A DNA stretch of 64,000 bases from Bradyrhizobium sp. C9 (GCF_002532045.1 NZ_NWTG01000027.1:19266-83265); one strand, 5' to 3'. Numbered from the stretch's first letter, positions 19,412 through 28,445 are shown. Notes: a model not told the origin generated them from the letters alone. Numbers and translations: made by a program.

Positions 19412-20797
19412 ATGACCATCGACGCCTCGATCGACGAGATCAACTCGACCGCGGCCACGCCTGCGGTACCGGTCGATCATCTGCTGACGGCGCCGATCCT
19501 GCCGACGCTGCTGCGGCTGGCGGTCCCCAACACCATCGCGATGTTCGGCTCGACCTTGGTCGCAGTCGCCGAGACCTCTTACATCGGCCGGCTCGGCACC
19601 GAGCCGCTGGCCGGCATCGCGCTGGTGTTTCCGTTCGCAATGCTGACACAGATGATGTCGGCCGGCGCGATGGGCGGCGGCGTCTCGTCGGCAATCAGCC
19701 GCGCGCTCGGCGCTGGCGACCGCGACCGCGCTGCCGACCTGGCACTGCATGCGGCGATCATCGGCGCCTGTGCCGGGTTGTTCTTCACCGTGATGATGCT
19801 CGGCTTCGGCCGCGACTTCTATGCGCTGCTCGGCGGACGCGGCGGCGTGCTCGAGCAGTCGACGCATTACTCGCAGGTGCTGTTCTCCGGCGCGATCTCG
19901 ATCTGGCTGGTCAACACGCTCGCCTCTGTCGTGCGCGGCACCGGCGACATGCGCGTCCCCTCGATGACGCTGATCACCGTGTCGATGATCCAGATCGCGG
20001 TCGGCGGCGTGTTCGGCCTCGGGCTGTTCGGCATGCCGAGCCTTGGCATGCGCGGCGTCGCCGCGGGCCAGCTCACGGCCTTTACGTGCGGTGCGATCTT
20101 CCTCGCCTGGTATCTCGCCTCCGGCCGCAGCCGGTTGAAGCTCGACTTCGCCGCCTTCAGCTTCCAGCGCGCGATGTTCCTCGACATCCTCAAAGTCGGC
20201 GCGATCTCCTGCCTGTCGCCGTTGCAGAGCGTTCTGACGATCCTGATCTTCACCAAGATCCTGGCGGGCTTCGGTACCGAGACCTTGGCCGGATATGGTA
20301 TGGGCTCGCGGCTGGAATTCCTGCTGATCCCGATCGCATTCGCGGTCGGCGTCGCCTCGGTGCCGATGGTCGGCATGGCAATCGGCGCCGGACTCGTCAC
20401 ACGGGCCCGCAAGGTGGCGTGGACCGCCGGCACGGTTGCCGGACTTGTCGTCGGATTGGTCGGATTCGTGGTCGCACTGAAGCCGACGCTGTGGATTGCG
20501 CTGTTCACCACCGACCCCGGCGTGACTGCCGCCGCCTCGTCCTATTTCGCGCTGGCCGGCCCGGGATTCGGCTTCTTCGGTGTCGGCGTCTGCCTGTATT
20601 TTTCCTCGCAAGGCGCGGCCAAGGTCGGCGGCCCGGTGCTGGCCGGGACCATCCGCCTGCTGCTGGTCGGCATCGGCGGCTGGTGGCTCGCCGCCGCGAG
20701 CGCCCCGGCATGGACGCTGTTTGCGCTGGTCGGAGCTGCGATGGTGGCATTCGGCCTCGCCACCATCGTCTCGATCAGGCTGACTCGCTGGGGCTAG
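19412..20797 (+). CDS. MATE family efflux transporter
   Basis: A 461-residue inner-membrane protein with about 12 hydrophobic helices. It shows the MATE duplicated layout: LAVPNTIAMFGSTLVAVAET in the first half and a related ILKVGAISCLSPLQSVLTI in the second. Such transporters expel drugs or organic cations using sodium or proton gradients. The N-terminal 28 residues are hydrophilic. No neighbouring regulator indicates a substrate. Confidence 0.93.
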   Translation: MTIDASIDEINSTAATPAVPVDHLLTAPILPTLLRLAVPNTIAMFGSTLVAVAETSYIGRLGTEPLAGIALVFPFAMLTQMMSAGAMGGGVSSAISRALGAGDRDRAADLALHAAIIGACAGLFFTVMMLGFGRDFYALLGGRGGVLEQSTHYSQVLFSGAISIWLVNTLASVVRGTGDMRVPSMTLITVSMIQIAVGGVFGLGLFGMPSLGMRGVAAGQLTAFTCGAIFLAWYLASGRSRLKLDFAAFSFQRAMFLDILKVGAISCLSPLQSVLTILIFTKILAGFGTETLAGYGMGSRLEFLLIPIAFAVGVASVPMVGMAIGAGLVTRARKVAWTAGTVAGLVVGLVGFVVALKPTLWIALFTTDPGVTAAASSYFALAGPGFGFFGVGVCLYFSSQGAAKVGGPVLAGTIRLLLVGIGGWWLAAASAPAWTLFALVGAAMVAFGLATIVSIRLTRWG

Positions 20798-20990
20798 ACC
20801 CGGAGGGCCGGGGCTCGCGTTGCGCTTTCGGACGCGGCAAGACGCCGCCGCCCTTCCGAGCCTTGCCGGAGCATGGCGGCCTCGGAAAAAACTGAAAAAT
20901 TTTTCGGATCGCGCCCGCCCGATTGCGCGATTATTACATTGCAGAAATCTTTCGACTTGTTATGCAGGCCGGCCTCTTGGGGAATGAGCC

Positions 20991-21434
20991 ATGGCCTGCA
21001 GACTGGGATTCGTGATCGCAATCATCGCGACGGCACTTGCTGTGCCTGCCGCGCATGCGCAAAGCGCGCCTGAGCCTTTCGGCGTCTGGCAGACCCAGGC
21101 GGGCGACGCCCGCGTCAAGGTCAGCAAATGCGGTGGCGGCATCTGCGGCGTGGTGGTGAGCCTGCGCGACCCGATCGATCCGATGACCGGCAAGCCGCAG
21201 GTCGACAACAAGAATCCCAATCCGTCGCTGGCCAGCCGGCCGATCATCGGGCTGCCGCTGTTCTCCGGCATGCAGCCGGTTGCCGCAGGCAAATGGTCGG
21301 GCCAGATCTACAATGCCGACGATGGCGGCACCTATGCGAGCAGCATCTCGGTCACCGGCGAGAGCACGCTGCGCGTCGAAGGCTGCGTCGGCGCGCTGTG
21401 CGGCGGCGAGACCTGGACGCGGGTGGGACGGTAA
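20991..21434 (+). CDS. DUF2147 family secreted protein
   Basis: A 147-residue protein with a signal peptide (hydrophobic core, then VPAAHAQS). The mature part begins EPFGVWQTQAGDARVKVSKCGGGICG, and contains DPMTGKPQVDNKNPNP and GKWSGQIYNADDGGTY; this is the DUF2147 pattern. Four cysteines in two pairs (CGGGIC and CVGALC) may form disulfides. The function of the family is not established. Confidence 0.88.
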   Translation: MACRLGFVIAIIATALAVPAAHAQSAPEPFGVWQTQAGDARVKVSKCGGGICGVVVSLRDPIDPMTGKPQVDNKNPNPSLASRPIIGLPLFSGMQPVAAGKWSGQIYNADDGGTYASSISVTGESTLRVEGCVGALCGGETWTRVGR

Positions 21435-21505
21435 AGGCCGGCCGGGATTTTTCCCTCACCTCTCCCGCTTGCGGATGTGAGCAGAGTCCCCGATGTTGCA
21501 ACAAC

Positions 21506-22654
21506 TCACACCGCGCGTGTCTTCAGTACGGTGGCGGCCGAGGCGTAGCCGCCGCGGGCGCCGTCGATGAAGTGGACGTGATCGGCGCGCATCACAGACG
21601 GGGTGAAGCAGGTCATCATCGCGGCATCCTGCTCGTGCAGGCCGTAGCGCACGACGCCCTGTGCCGCGGCGGCGACCAGGCGCTGCTCGAGCTCGGCGGC
21701 GAGTTCCGGCGTGCAATCCAGGATCATGCGCAGGCCGTCGTCGAACTTGCGGAAGTCGGAATTCTCGACCAGCTGCCGCACATAGTTTTTCGGCACGAAT
21801 TTGCCGACCGGGATATTGAATCGCATCAGCGTATAGGCCCACAGCGTGAACGCGAGCACCGTGGCACGACGCAGTGCCAGCGAGCCGCCGCGCCGTGCAC
21901 GCGCCTCGTACTCCATCCCCTGCGGCGGCCAGCGCAGCGGCGGGCCATTTGCAGGCACCGGCCGTCCAGCCTCCGGGCTCTTCTCGACCAGCACGACGAT
22001 GTCTTCGATCACCTTGCGGAAGGCAGCGGGATCGGCGTCCTTGGCGGGCAACACCAGCACTGAGAGGATGACACCGCGCACTGAGGGCATCACCTCGAAG
22101 CGGCAGGACAGGCCGGACAGATCGGGTTGCGTGCCTTCAGACGCCGGCTCGACAGCAAACGCGCCGCGCTTCATCGCGGCATCGGCAAACGCAAGACCGC
22201 CGCCGGAGAACATCGCATAGGACAGATTGGCCGACGGCCCGAAGCGCGCGACGCGGACGTCGGCGCCCGCCGCGCGGATCGCCGACATCGGCACCAGCGC
22301 CACCCTCAGCACGAGGTCAAGATCATTGCGCACCCAGCGTGCGGTCGCAGCCAGCGCCTCGCGCGCTTTGTCGAGATCGGCGGGCGCGACCGCAAAGCTC
22401 GCGCCATCGCCGCCGAACACGAAGGGGAATTCGCGGCCATCCAGCGCATTGGTGACTGAGGCAACCACCGCGGCGCCGGCCATATTGACCGCCTTGTAGC
22501 GCTGCGCCGCGATCGCCTTGGTCGACTCGACGATATCGGCGACCCCGACCGTCCAGTCATCGGGCAGCGGCGCGTACAGCGCCGGATCCATCAGGCGCGC
22601 GAATCCGCGAAACACCGGAATGCCGCCGTAGAAGACCTCGCTGCCGCCAGCCAT
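21506..22654 (-). CDS. DUF3095 family protein with a nucleotide-cyclase-like fold
   Basis: A 382-residue cytoplasmic protein. Residues about 35-105 contain VGVADIVESTKAIAAQRYK and FPFVFGGDGASFAV, the layout of class III cyclase/GGDEF-type palm domains with an early metal-binding Asp and a GGDG turn. The middle and C-terminal parts are family-specific (SCRFEVMPSVRGVILSVLV, then FNIPVGKFVPKNYVRQLVEN). The cyclase likeness is inferred from the pattern; no activity is known to me. It lies 172 bases downstream of htpG on the same strand, with a strong hairpin between them. Confidence 0.82.
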   Translation of the reverse strand: MAGGSEVFYGGIPVFRGFARLMDPALYAPLPDDWTVGVADIVESTKAIAAQRYKAVNMAGAAVVASVTNALDGREFPFVFGGDGASFAVAPADLDKAREALAATARWVRNDLDLVLRVALVPMSAIRAAGADVRVARFGPSANLSYAMFSGGGLAFADAAMKRGAFAVEPASEGTQPDLSGLSCRFEVMPSVRGVILSVLVLPAKDADPAAFRKVIEDIVVLVEKSPEAGRPVPANGPPLRWPPQGMEYEARARRGGSLALRRATVLAFTLWAYTLMRFNIPVGKFVPKNYVRQLVENSDFRKFDDGLRMILDCTPELAAELEQRLVAAAAQGVVRYGLHEQDAAMMTCFTPSVMRADHVHFIDGARGGYASAATVLKTRAV

Positions 22655-22752
22655 CGCAACGCCGTGTTGTGTTCGTCTGTTACGAAACTCTCTAGCAGAT
22701 ACGGCGCAGATTGGGACGGGGTTTTGAAAGCGCAGCCCGAGCGGAGCTAGGT

Positions 22753-22799
22753 CCCGTCACCCCCGCGCAACGGCTTCGCCGTTGCGCGGGGGTGACGGG
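22753..22799. repeat. perfect 22-bp hairpin between htpG and DUF3095
   Basis: Arms at 22753-22774 and 22778-22799 are exact reverse complements separated by TTC. The arm starts CCCGTCACCCCCGCGCAACG. It lies just behind the htpG stop codon on the minus strand but has no following U tract. A related shorter hairpin lies at 60295-60330 with the shared core CGCGCAACGGCTTCGCCG. Confidence 0.85.
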
Positions 22800-22826
22800 G
22801 ATGGGGCGCGACGAGCGCGTCGCGCC

Positions 22827-24692
22827 CTACTTCCCCAATCCCCGCAGCACGAGCTGGTTCATGCGGCTGGCGAATGCGGCCGGGTCGTCGGGCATCTCGC
22901 CGTCGAGGATCTGCGCCTGCTCGAACAGCAGGAGCGACAGGTCCTTCGCCTGCGCGGTGTCGGCCGCGAGAGCTGCGACCAGCGGATGGCGCAAATTGAT
23001 CTCGAGGATCGGCTTGGTGATCTCGCCGCGGTTCTGCTGGGCGAGCAGCCGCTCCAGCGCGCGGTCGCGCGCGTCGCCGCCGGCGACCAGGCAGGACGCG
23101 CTCGCGGTCAGCCGCTGCGAGGCGCGGACATCCGAGACGCGCTCGCCGAGCGCATCCTTGATCAAGGCGATCGTGGTCGCGGCATCGGCTTGCGGCTCGT
23201 CCTTCTTGTCTTCAGACTTGTCATCGGCGAGCGGGATCAGGCCGAAATCGACGTCACCCTGGCTCAGCGACTTCAGCGGCTTGCCGCCGAACTCGAGCGG
23301 CGCCGAAGTCCAGAACGCATCGACGGGATCGGTCAGCAGCAGCACCTCGATGCCGCGGGCGCGCGCCGATTCCAGCTTCGGATTCGACTTCAGCCGCTCG
23401 ACGCTGTCGCCGACCAGATAATAGATCTCGGTCTGGTTCGGCTTGAAGTCGTCGACGACCTGCTTCAGCGAGCGCTTCTCACCCGACGTCGTGGTGAAGC
23501 GCGCCAGCGCCAGCAGCTTCTCGCGACGCTCGAAGTCCTCCCACAGGCCTTCCTTGATGACCGGGCCGAATGCGTCCCAGATTTTCGTAAAGGTCTCCGG
23601 CTCCTTTTCGCCGAGTTGCTCCAGCTCGCCGATGACACGGCTGGTGACGGCCTTGCGGATCTGCGCGAGCTGCGGATTGTTCTGCAGCATCTCGCGCGAG
23701 ATGTTGAGCGGGAGGTCCTCGCTGTCGATCACGCCGCGGATGAAGCGCAAGTACGCGGGCAGCAGTTCGGCATCGTCGGCGATGAAGACGCGGCGGACAT
23801 AGAGCTTGACCTTGCCCTTGCGCTCGACCTGGAACAGATCGAACGGTTTCTGCGACGGTGCGAACAGCAGCACGGCATAGGACTGCCGGCCCTCGGCCCG
23901 GTAGTGCAGCGTCATCGCCGGCTCGTCAAACGCGCCCGCGATCTGCTTGTAGGCCTGCGCATAGTCTTCCGGCTTGAGCTCGGATTTCGAGCGCTGCCAT
24001 AGCGCGCTCGCCGAATTGATCTGGCGCGGCTCGCCCTCCTCCGACACCAGGAGGATCGGAAACTGGATGTTGTCGGAATATTCGCGGACGATGCGCTCGA
24101 TCTCGTAAGCCTCGAGATATTTGGCGGCCTCCGGCTTCAGATGCAGCACGATCTCCGTGCCGCGCGTGACGCGCTTGGTAGCCTCCTCGCTCGCTGGCGC
24201 GATCTCGAAGCCGCTGCCGCCTTCCGACGTCCACACCCACACTTCGTCGCTGCCGGCGCGGCGGCTGGTAACGACGATCTTTTCGGCGACCATGAAGGCG
24301 GCATAGAAGCCGACACCGAACTGGCCGATCAGATTGGCGCCGTCCTTGGCTTCCGTCAGCTTCGACAGGAACGACTTGGTGCCGGAGCGCGCGATGGTGC
24401 CGAGATTGTCGATCAGCTCGGCCCGCTCCATGCCGATGCCGGTATCGACCACGGACAGCGTATTGGCCGCCTTGTTCGGGACGATCCTGATCTCGGGCGG
24501 CGTGCCGTCGGTGATCAGGCCGGGATTGGCGATCGCCTCATAGCGCAACTTGTCGCAGGCGTCCGACGCGTTGGAGATCAGCTCGCGCAGGAAGATATCG
24601 GTCTCGGAATAGACCGAATGCACCATCAGGTGCAGCAATTCGGCAACCTCGGCCTGGAACGGCTGGGATTCGGCGGCGGCAGTTGTGGTCAT
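22827..24692 (-). CDS. htpG: molecular chaperone HtpG (Hsp90)
   Basis: A 621-residue Hsp90 chaperone. The N-terminal ATPase domain has VYSETDIFLRELISNASDAC, DTGIGM and IGQFGVGFYAAF (the GHKL nucleotide site). The middle domain has YVRRVFIADDAELLPAYLRF with the SEDLPLNISREMLQ loop. The C-terminal dimerisation domain is degenerate as usual. The ATG at 24692 (MTTTAAAESQPFQAE) matches family N-termini; the frame is open to 24860 but without support. A sigma-32-like promoter lies at 24733-24760. Confidence 0.97.
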   Translation of the reverse strand: MTTTAAAESQPFQAEVAELLHLMVHSVYSETDIFLRELISNASDACDKLRYEAIANPGLITDGTPPEIRIVPNKAANTLSVVDTGIGMERAELIDNLGTIARSGTKSFLSKLTEAKDGANLIGQFGVGFYAAFMVAEKIVVTSRRAGSDEVWVWTSEGGSGFEIAPASEEATKRVTRGTEIVLHLKPEAAKYLEAYEIERIVREYSDNIQFPILLVSEEGEPRQINSASALWQRSKSELKPEDYAQAYKQIAGAFDEPAMTLHYRAEGRQSYAVLLFAPSQKPFDLFQVERKGKVKLYVRRVFIADDAELLPAYLRFIRGVIDSEDLPLNISREMLQNNPQLAQIRKAVTSRVIGELEQLGEKEPETFTKIWDAFGPVIKEGLWEDFERREKLLALARFTTTSGEKRSLKQVVDDFKPNQTEIYYLVGDSVERLKSNPKLESARARGIEVLLLTDPVDAFWTSAPLEFGGKPLKSLSQGDVDFGLIPLADDKSEDKKDEPQADAATTIALIKDALGERVSDVRASQRLTASASCLVAGGDARDRALERLLAQQNRGEITKPILEINLRHPLVAALAADTAQAKDLSLLLFEQAQILDGEMPDDPAAFASRMNQLVLRGLGK

Positions 24693-24729
24693 GCAGAAAC
24701 TCGGGCAAACGGTAAGTGGCGGGAAAGCC

Positions 24730-24762
24730 CTGATATAGCGCGATCGCGCCGCCTGGCAAGAC
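24730..24762 (-). promoter_or_regulatory. sigma-32 (RpoH)-like promoter of htpG
   Basis: On the minus strand CTTG (24757-24760) is followed after 17-18 bases by GCTATAT (about 24733-24739). The alphaproteobacterial heat-shock consensus is CTTG, about 17 bases, then CYTATNT; this site differs only at the first base of the second box. It lies about 45 bases before the htpG start codon. htpG is a classic heat-shock gene, which supports the call. Confidence 0.5.
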
Positions 24763-24778
24763 GAGCCGGGGGGAACCG

Positions 24779-25585
24779 TCAGTCCGAGATCGCCGCGAGA
24801 TAGCGTTCGACCGAACGGTCGAACGCCGCCTTGGCATCGGCTGCGATGTTCTTGCCCCACCAGGCGCCGTAGATCCGATCATAAGCCAGCGGCGCGACCG
24901 TGCGCGCGATGCGGCGAACTGCTATGGCGTTGAGCGGGATGTAGTTCGGGTAGGAATACATGAAGCTGACCGAGCGGCGGTCCATCGCCACCATCGCAAT
25001 GTCGCCGGTCAGGAGCGCACCGCGCCCGTCCGCGCCCTTGCGCCAATGCAGCATGGTGGCGCCGGCGAAATGCCCGCCGCCGCGCACCAGGAGAATGTCG
25101 TCGGAGATGCGATGGCTGTCGCCCTGCCACGGCACGATCGACGAGTAGGGCCGCGTCACCCATTGCGCGTCGTCGCCGTGCAGATAGACCGGCGCATCGT
25201 CGAACGCCGCACTCCAGTCGGCGACGGCGCCATAATAATGCGGATGCGAGATCGCGATCACCTTCAGCCCACCGAGCGAGTGGACATGCGCGATCGCCTC
25301 GGGCGTGGCCAGCGGCACGCAGTCCCACATCACGCAGCCGCCGCGATCCGGCACCAAGAGCGCGCGCTGCCCGATTGCAAAGGACGGCTCGAGCGCCAAT
25401 CCAACGAGGCCGAGATCGTCGCGCCAGACCAGCCGATGCCGTTGCGCGAGCTCCTCGCGCGTCAGCCACGCCTGCCCTTTCCAGTTCACATATTGCCGCT
25501 CGTCTTCGCAGATCGGGCAGCACGGTGGCGGCACCGCGGTTTCAGGAAATTGCGCGCCGCATTGTTCGCAGGTCCAGAGAGGCAT
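24779..25585 (-). CDS. MBL-fold-like protein with N-terminal Cys-pair knuckle
   Basis: A 268-residue protein. It opens with CEQCG and, after about 14 residues, CCPIC: a zinc-ribbon or rubredoxin-like metal knuckle. The rest follows the metallo-beta-lactamase layout (LKVIAISHPHYYGAV, GGGHFAGATMLHW, LLTGDIAMV). The usual HxHxDH is degenerate: the His-x-His pair is kept but Asp and the last His are Tyr and Gly. The distal His motif is also not seen. Catalysis may therefore differ from standard dinuclear hydrolases. It lies upstream of htpG on the same strand, 86 bases away, with the htpG heat-shock promoter in between. Confidence 0.75.
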   Translation of the reverse strand: MPLWTCEQCGAQFPETAVPPPCCPICEDERQYVNWKGQAWLTREELAQRHRLVWRDDLGLVGLALEPSFAIGQRALLVPDRGGCVMWDCVPLATPEAIAHVHSLGGLKVIAISHPHYYGAVADWSAAFDDAPVYLHGDDAQWVTRPYSSIVPWQGDSHRISDDILLVRGGGHFAGATMLHWRKGADGRGALLTGDIAMVAMDRRSVSFMYSYPNYIPLNAIAVRRIARTVAPLAYDRIYGAWWGKNIAADAKAAFDRSVERYLAAISD

Positions 25586-25645
25586 TGAGACCACAGGTGT
25601 TGGATTGAAGCTGGTGCCCTGATCTACGCCAGCAGCGCAACGCGT

Positions 25646-26629
25646 TCAATGCCGGCGCCCCAGTTCCATCTGCATCTCCGCCGGTGCTGCACCAAACTTG
25701 CGGCGGAACGCGCGGTGGAAATAGGACAGGTCGTTGAAGCCGACCGTATAGGCGATGTCGCTGACCTTGCGGCCGGCGCCCTGCGCGTGCAGCAGCAGCC
25801 GGCGCGCCAGCAGCAGGCGCTGCTCCAGGACATATTCCGAGAACGTGGTCCCTTCGGCCGCGAACAGGCGTTGCGCCTGACGTGTGCTCAGCGCATTCGC
25901 CCTTGCTATGACCTCGATCGTGAGCTTGCCATTGTCGAGGTTCTTCAGGATGTCGGCCTTCATCAGATCGAGCCGCACCTTCGCCACGCCGTCGCGCGCG
26001 GCCGGTTCCTTCTGCTCCGTGCTGCCGCCGAGCACGAGGCCGACCAGATCGGCCAAATGATGCGCCGCCGCCTGTTGGCCCGGCACATCGAGATCGCCGG
26101 CCAGCTCGGTGCAGAGCGCGGAATAGCGCTCGATCATCGCGCTCAACGCCGGCTCGCGGCCGAGCGTCCGCGCGAGCTGCGTTTCCGCCATGGGGGCGAC
26201 CTGGAGCAGGAGGCGCCGCGGAAACCGCGTCGTGGTAAAGCTGCCGGACTGGGTGAGATCGGCGGTGCCGACGATATTCATCTCGGTGAGGCACATCTGG
26301 CCGCGCTCAAGCTCGATCGCCGTGCTGCCCTGTGTGACCTGCACCAAGCCGCGCGTCGCGAAGATCAGAACGAGGTCGTCGCAACCGTCATCCAGAAGCG
26401 CGCGGGTGCGGGCAAAACGGGCCGAGCCGCCGCGTGGCGTCGCGATCGCGACCGTATGCAGCAGCGTGAATTCATTGTGGCAATCGATGCGGTTGTCGTC
26501 GGTCGGTCCGACGTCGAGCCGGCAGAAGCCGCGGCAAATGCCCTCGCGCCAGGCCTCATAGGCCGGCCCCTTCGCCAGCCCGCGATGGAAAATCGAGAAA
26601 CGGTTGGGCACCTGTGTCTCGGACATCAT
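25646..26629 (-). CDS. AraC family transcriptional regulator
   Basis: A 327-residue protein. The N-terminal two thirds resemble the AraC-binding-2 sensing domain (LVQVTQGSTAIELERGQMCL is the central strand region). The C-terminal double helix-turn-helix is clear: TIEVIARANALSTRQAQRLF and VSDIAYTVGFNDLSYFHRAF with the FG-x-x-PAEMQ ending. Two ATGs are adjacent (26629, 26626). It is divergent from the sigma-like gene at 26801; the ligand is unknown. Confidence 0.93.
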   Translation of the reverse strand: MMSETQVPNRFSIFHRGLAKGPAYEAWREGICRGFCRLDVGPTDDNRIDCHNEFTLLHTVAIATPRGGSARFARTRALLDDGCDDLVLIFATRGLVQVTQGSTAIELERGQMCLTEMNIVGTADLTQSGSFTTTRFPRRLLLQVAPMAETQLARTLGREPALSAMIERYSALCTELAGDLDVPGQQAAAHHLADLVGLVLGGSTEQKEPAARDGVAKVRLDLMKADILKNLDNGKLTIEVIARANALSTRQAQRLFAAEGTTFSEYVLEQRLLLARRLLLHAQGAGRKVSDIAYTVGFNDLSYFHRAFRRKFGAAPAEMQMELGRRH

Positions 26630-26800
26630 CCGTGCTCCGAAAGCGCGATCGATCGAAACGAGGCGACGAACGATCGCGTTCTTCCCGGCGTGCGCATGTC
26701 GTTCCTGTCCCTACGCTTGGCGCGACGGTCCACGACTCCGGCGGGGAGCCTGATACCACTCCGCCGATTGACGGTAAAGCCATTCACGAGATGCAACCCT

Positions 26801-27352
26801 ATGATGCAAGGTGCGAAAGGCGGGAATAAAACGGCGCAGCAGTTTCGTGACGCCGCCCTGCCCTGGCTCGACGACGCCTATGCGTTCGCCCAGGTCCTGA
26901 TGCGAACCGAGGCGGACGCCGAACAGGCCGTGCAGGACTGCTATCTGCGCGCACAGCGCCAGTTCGACGGCTTTCGTGGCACCGCCATCAGGCCGTGGCT
27001 GCTCGCGATCCTCAAAACCGTCTGCCAGGAGAAGCAGTCTCGCGGCGGCTCAGCCTCAGATGCCGGCGGGAGCAGGACGCCGGACCGGCGCGGCTCCCCG
27101 ACAATCCGGCAACTGGTCGCCGAGCTACCCGCACCACTCGGCGAGGTCATCGCACTGCGCGAATATCTCGATCTCTCCTACAAGGAGATCGCCGAGGTCA
27201 CCGGCCTTCCCGTCACCACCGTGATGTCGCACATCGCCGAAGCGCGCGGCCTGCTGCTCGCGGCGCGGCGAGCAGCACAAACGTCCCAGGAGCCACCGAG
27301 GCCCGCGGGCGGTGCGTCAAGACCGATGGTCTATCGCGCCAACGTCTGTTGA
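26801..27352 (+). CDS. ECF-type sigma-70-like factor
   Basis: A 183-residue protein. A region-2-like segment (AYAFAQVLMRTEADAEQAVQ, then RPWLLAILKTVCQEK) is followed by a linker and a region-4 helix-turn-helix (LREYLDLSYKEIAEVTGLPV with TTVMSHIAEARGLL). This is the general ECF sigma pattern. No anti-sigma gene is adjacent, and the C-terminal tail is Ala/Arg/Pro-rich. The ATG at 26801 is the first after the divergent AraC gene; 26804 is equally possible. Regulon unknown. Confidence 0.8.
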   Translation: MMQGAKGGNKTAQQFRDAALPWLDDAYAFAQVLMRTEADAEQAVQDCYLRAQRQFDGFRGTAIRPWLLAILKTVCQEKQSRGGSASDAGGSRTPDRRGSPTIRQLVAELPAPLGEVIALREYLDLSYKEIAEVTGLPVTTVMSHIAEARGLLLAARRAAQTSQEPPRPAGGASRPMVYRANVC

Positions 27353-27364
27353 GCCGCGGCCGCG

Positions 27365-27432
27365 CGCTAGAGCTTCTTGTCTTGACGCGTTTTTCCTCAC
27401 GCGAACCGGTGCCCACTTCGCTCCAAAACGCT
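27365..27432. repeat. rhizobial intergenic repeat (GCGTTTT / CGCGAACCGG / AAAACGC type)
   Basis: The string GACGCGTTTTTCCTCACGCG, then AACCGGTGCCCACTTCG and CCAAAACGCTCTA, matches the widespread Rhizobiales intergenic element in which GCGTTTT and AAAACGC arms flank an ACCGGT core. It separates two convergent genes. Recognition is from memory of the repeat type. Confidence 0.7.
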
Positions 27433-28377
27433 CTATTGCGAACGGTTCGACGTCCAGCCCTTGTAGTCGGCGATATTGTCGCGCGTCACGAGCTTTGACG
27501 GCAACAGCTCCACGGTCGAGGCAGGCTTCTGGCCGTTGAGCAGGCCGACGCCGATCTGCACGGCGCGGCGCGCCATGAAGAATGGGTCCTGCGAGGAGGA
27601 CGCCTGGATCTGCGGCGAAGCGGGATCCTTGAGTGCGGCCTCGATGTCGGGCGCGCCGTCGACCGCGGTGATGACAATGCCGCTGCGATTCTGCTGGCGC
27701 GCGGCGAGATCGGTGCCGATCGCCTGCGGGTCGTTGATGGCAAAGATGGCATCGATTTTGGCGAAGCGCGTCAGATAGCCCTGCGCCACGGTGAGGCCAC
27801 CTTCGCGCGAACCCTTGCCGTCCTAGTCGCTGGACAGCACCTTGATGCCGGGGCTCTTGCCGAGCACGTTCTTGCAGCCGGTCACGCGATCGATCACCGC
27901 GGAGACCTGCGGTCCGTTCTCGATGATCACGTCGCCCTTGCCGCCCAACTTGTCGACGATGTACTGGCAGGAGATCTCGCCGGCCTGGACGTTGTTGGTG
28001 GTCACCGTGGCATCGGCGCCTTCGGCCGCGGTATCGACGGCCACGACGATGATGCCGGCGGCCTGCGCTTTCTTGATCGCCGGCCCGACGGCCTTGGGAT
28101 CGCCCGGATTGAGCAGAATCAAGTCGACGCCGGCGGCGATGAAATTGTCGATCTGGGTCACCTGCTTGCCGAGGTCGTATTCGAAGCCGACCGTCGTGAT
28201 CTTGACGTTGGGATTGGACTTCTTCGCCTCGAACTCGGCCCCCTTCGACAGAGCGACGAAGAACGGGTTGCCCAGCGAGCCAAGCGAGATGCCGATCGAC
28301 TTCAGCTCCTTGGCAAAGCATGGCGCTGAACCGAGGGCGAGCGCGATGACGGCGCCGGCAAATGAGATCGTCTTCAT
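27433..28377 (-). pseudogene. sugar ABC transporter substrate-binding protein, interrupted by one in-frame TAG
   Basis: The full frame from ATG 28377 to the stop at 27433 encodes a ribose-type (Peripla_BP_4) binding protein of 314 residues if codon 185 is read through. It has a signal peptide (ALGSAPCFAKE), then IGISLGSLGNPFFVALSKGA, DLILLNPGDPKAV and, after the stop, IDAIFAINDPQAIGTDLA. The TAG is at 27823-27825, within GIKVLSSD-stop-DGKGSREGG; family members usually have Gln here, so a single CAG-to-TAG change explains it. The frame is otherwise intact. Recent pseudogene, sequencing error and readthrough are all possible. The permease and ATPase genes lie directly upstream. Confidence 0.85.
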
Positions 28378-28445
28378 TGGCTTCCTCCCTGGTCTGTTTG
28401 AAGCTCCGGCGCGGCGACCAGTGACTGCGCCCGATTTGCTGTGGC

